Assembly (NCBI GenBank): GCA_021804355.1
Contig: JAJZHP010000014.1
Location: 1-35,453 of the forward strand
DNA from: Pseudomonadota bacterium
Lineage (GTDB): Bacteria; Pseudomonadota; Gammaproteobacteria; Pseudomonadales; Moraxellaceae
Direction of reading: 5' to 3'
Length of the DNA: 35,453 nt
How positions within the stretch are numbered: position 1 is the first letter of the stretch; each line of letters begins with the position of its first letter. Shown here piece after piece: positions 33,877-35,453 of the stretch. Position numbers and translations under genes: made by a program. The notes below the pieces were generated by a model, which saw nothing but the letters and a program-made list of their open reading frames with translations, was not told the DNA's origin and did not search any database.

Positions 33877-35117
33877 GGCTTGCTCACTGCACTTGTCTGC
33901 AAATCCAGATGGTCACGGTCACTGAGTCCTAGCAAATAAAGCACACCGTCTAGCCCCAAGGTTGAAATAGCCTGCTGTGCATTGGCTCTCACCAGCGGTT
34001 TAGCTCGAAAGGCAATGCCCAGCCCTGCCAGCGATAGCATGGGCAGATCATTGGCTCCATCGCCCACAGCGATGACCTGCTCAAGTGCCAAACCCTCCCG
34101 CTCAGCCATTTCCTGCAATAAACTGGCTTTGCGTGCACCATCAACCACCTCGCCAATAACACGTCCCGTGACCAGGCCATCGACTATCTCAAGCTCATTG
34201 GCATAGACATAGTCAATACCCAGGCGCTGCTGCAAACTTTGACCAAAATAAGTAAACCCGCCCGACAGGATGGCCGTCTTGAATCCAAGTTTTTTTAAGG
34301 TGGTAATTAGCTGCTCGGCACCTTCTGTAAGCGGCAGTTGATCAGCAACACTCTGCAATACGGATGCATCTAATCCAGCCAGCAGCGCCACTCGTTGAGC
34401 AAAACTCTGCCTGAAATCGAGCTCACCATTCATAGCTCGTTCCGTGATGGCAGCAACCTGCTCACCGACACCTGCCCGCCGCGCCAGCTCATCGATCACT
34501 TCTGTTTCAATCAGCGTTGAGTCCATATCAAAACAAACCAAACGACGATTGCGGCGCCAGGCATCATCACGTTGAAAAGCAATATCCACGCCCAGTTCAC
34601 TAGCAATTTCGAGAAAGCGTCGACGCATGGCCGTAATATCCAGGGGATCACCACGCACGGCCAATTCAATACAAGCCTTGTTGGTATCCGCTGACTTGCC
34701 TTCTAAAGCAACTCGCCCAGATAAACGCGTGATATCTTCGATATTCAGACCATTTTCTGACACAACCTTTGCCGCCGCCGCCATATGGCGCGCAGTGATT
34801 TTTCTGGCCAACAAGGTCACGATAAAACGCGACCTTCCTTGTCCACCTACCCATTCATCATAAGAGGCTTCAGCCACAGGCGTGAATCTAACCTTAAGCC
34901 CCTGGGCATGACAAAGAAATAGAACATCCTTAAGTAAAGGTGATGAATCTACAGAGCAAGGAATTTCAACCAGCATACCCAGCGTCAATTGATCATGAAT
35001 AACGGCTTGACCAATATCAAGAATCTGAACTTCAAAACCGGCCAGAATGTGCATTAAATCCGAAGTCAGACCGGCGCGATCAGCACCTAGCACATTGATC
35101 AGATAAATTTCACCCAT
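33873..35117 (-). CDS. serB: Phosphoserine phosphatase SerB
   Basis: A 414-residue enzyme for the last step of serine synthesis. Two N-terminal ACT-like domains (~1-180) precede the HAD domain: nucleophile D197 in FDMDST, SGGFTYF (motif II), the catalytic lysine in GARK and GDGANDLPML (motif IV). The long, ACT-bearing form is typical of pseudomonads; E. coli SerB is about 322 residues. Allosteric control by serine through the ACT domains is known for some relatives. ATG at 35117 is preceded by GAGGAGAG at some distance. Confidence 0.97.
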   Translation of the reverse strand: MGEIYLINVLGADRAGLTSDLMHILAGFEVQILDIGQAVIHDQLTLGMLVEIPCSVDSSPLLKDVLFLCHAQGLKVRFTPVAEASYDEWVGGQGRSRFIVTLLARKITARHMAAAAKVVSENGLNIEDITRLSGRVALEGKSADTNKACIELAVRGDPLDITAMRRRFLEIASELGVDIAFQRDDAWRRNRRLVCFDMDSTLIETEVIDELARRAGVGEQVAAITERAMNGELDFRQSFAQRVALLAGLDASVLQSVADQLPLTEGAEQLITTLKKLGFKTAILSGGFTYFGQSLQQRLGIDYVYANELEIVDGLVTGRVIGEVVDGARKASLLQEMAEREGLALEQVIAVGDGANDLPMLSLAGLGIAFRAKPLVRANAQQAISTLGLDGVLYLLGLSDRDHLDLQTSAVSKP

Positions 35118-35258
35118 TCCCGGTTCTCTCCTCGCTCACAACAAGAGACGCATTGTACTTCAGTTGCTCATATACGCTCAGGACAGTTCATGCTTTTTTT
35201 ACATGCCACAAGCACAGTATTAACATGACATATTGGCTACCAAATCCACTAGTCTTCT

Positions 35259-35373
35259 TTGACATCCTCCCCTCCCTCAGCCGATGGCTGCCGCTTACGC
35301 GGGCCCCTGAACCCCTTGGGGTCTTAGGAAAGGGAGTGGATTCCTTCTGCAAGACGCTCATGTCCAATCCTTA
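35259..35373 (-). ncRNA. IS200/IS605 right end with probable omega-RNA scaffold
   Basis: Downstream of the tnpB stop the minus strand carries a run of small hairpins: CCCC-AA-GGGG (35312-35321), GCCCGC-GTAA-GCGGC (35290-35304) and CAGCC-ATC-GGCTG (35278-35290). It ends in GGGGAGGATGTCAA (35272-35259), the typical right-end terminus of IS1341-type elements. In this family the 3' part of tnpB plus this end forms the omega-RNA that guides TnpB, with the guide read from DNA directly after the TCAA, here 35258 downwards. The boundaries are inferred from the family pattern. Confidence 0.5.
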
Positions 35374-35453
35374 GACCCCAATATTTTCAGGGGACGCGAG
35401 AATGTTGGTGGCGGCATTGATGTCGCGGTCGTGGAGTGTACCGCACTCCACAC
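35371..35453 (-). CDS. tnpB: TnpB C-terminal end, runs in from outside the window
   Basis: The frame is open from the window edge to TAA at 35373-35371. The 26 codons visible read VECGTLHDRDINAATNIL and then ASPENIGV. C-G-x-x-x-DRDxNAAxNIL is the end of the zinc ribbon plus the last RuvC motif of TnpB (the catalytic aspartate in DRD). It is a different copy from the one at 1-404, though on the same strand. Nothing can be said about its N-terminal part. Confidence 0.85.
   Translation of the reverse strand, partial: VECGTLHDRDINAATNILASPENIGV

Noticed and set aside
1-35453. CRISPR arrays, rRNA genes, prophage or plasmid replication genes
   Set aside because: No regularly spaced repeats, rRNA text, phage structural genes or rep/par genes were seen on either strand.

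Overview
The window is a roughly 50% GC stretch of a gammaproteobacterial chromosome. The gene order points to the Pseudomonadales/Oceanospirillales side of the class: dapA-bamC-purC beside tRNA-Ser, and an HDOD gene, rhdA, psd, a PilZ-domain gene, fimX and serB in the order known from Pseudomonas aeruginosa. The gene content is mostly housekeeping. I cannot name the genus.

Layout. Both ends lie inside TnpB genes of IS200/IS605 (IS1341-type) elements: the N-terminal part of one at 1-404 and the last codons of another, with its probable omega-RNA/right end, at 35259-35453. From about 620 to 4550 there is an accessory segment. It holds an orphan NfeD-like OB domain, a MATE exporter, a frameshifted gene relic, and a coupled operon of a STAS protein, a GHKL-type ATPase and a STAS-like DUF4325 protein, possibly led by a small CPVC protein. 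This segment abuts the terminator of a tRNA-Ser(CGA) gene. From 4700 to 7250 the minus strand carries a small lipoprotein, purC, bamC and dapA. Divergent from dapA are a copper-type P-type ATPase, preceded by a MerR/CueR-like dyad, and a DsbD-type thiol-disulfide reductase.

From 11368 to 16354 the minus strand carries a type-B carboxylesterase, a Tat-signal small subunit, a GMC oxidoreductase with a Cys pattern like that of iron-sulfur FAD-glucose dehydrogenases, and a PLP enzyme of the D-cysteine desulfhydrase/ACC deaminase family. Then come mfd and nagZ (convergent, overlapping), the periplasmic protease prc, a MaoC-like hydratase and proline iminopeptidase. The last third is HDOD - rhdA - psd, then a divergent SemiSWEET/LysR pair, then the PilZ-domain protein, a catalytically degenerate FimX-type GGDEF/EAL protein, and serB on the other strand.

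The parts most worth a second look are the STAS/ATPase/DUF4325 operon (its STAS protein lacks the usual phosphoacceptor), the esterase/Tat-subunit/Fe-S GMC oxidase cluster, and the PilZ-FimX pair of probable c-di-GMP effectors. No CRISPR array, rRNA, prophage or complete insertion sequence was found. All assignments come from reading motifs by eye; no database search was run.
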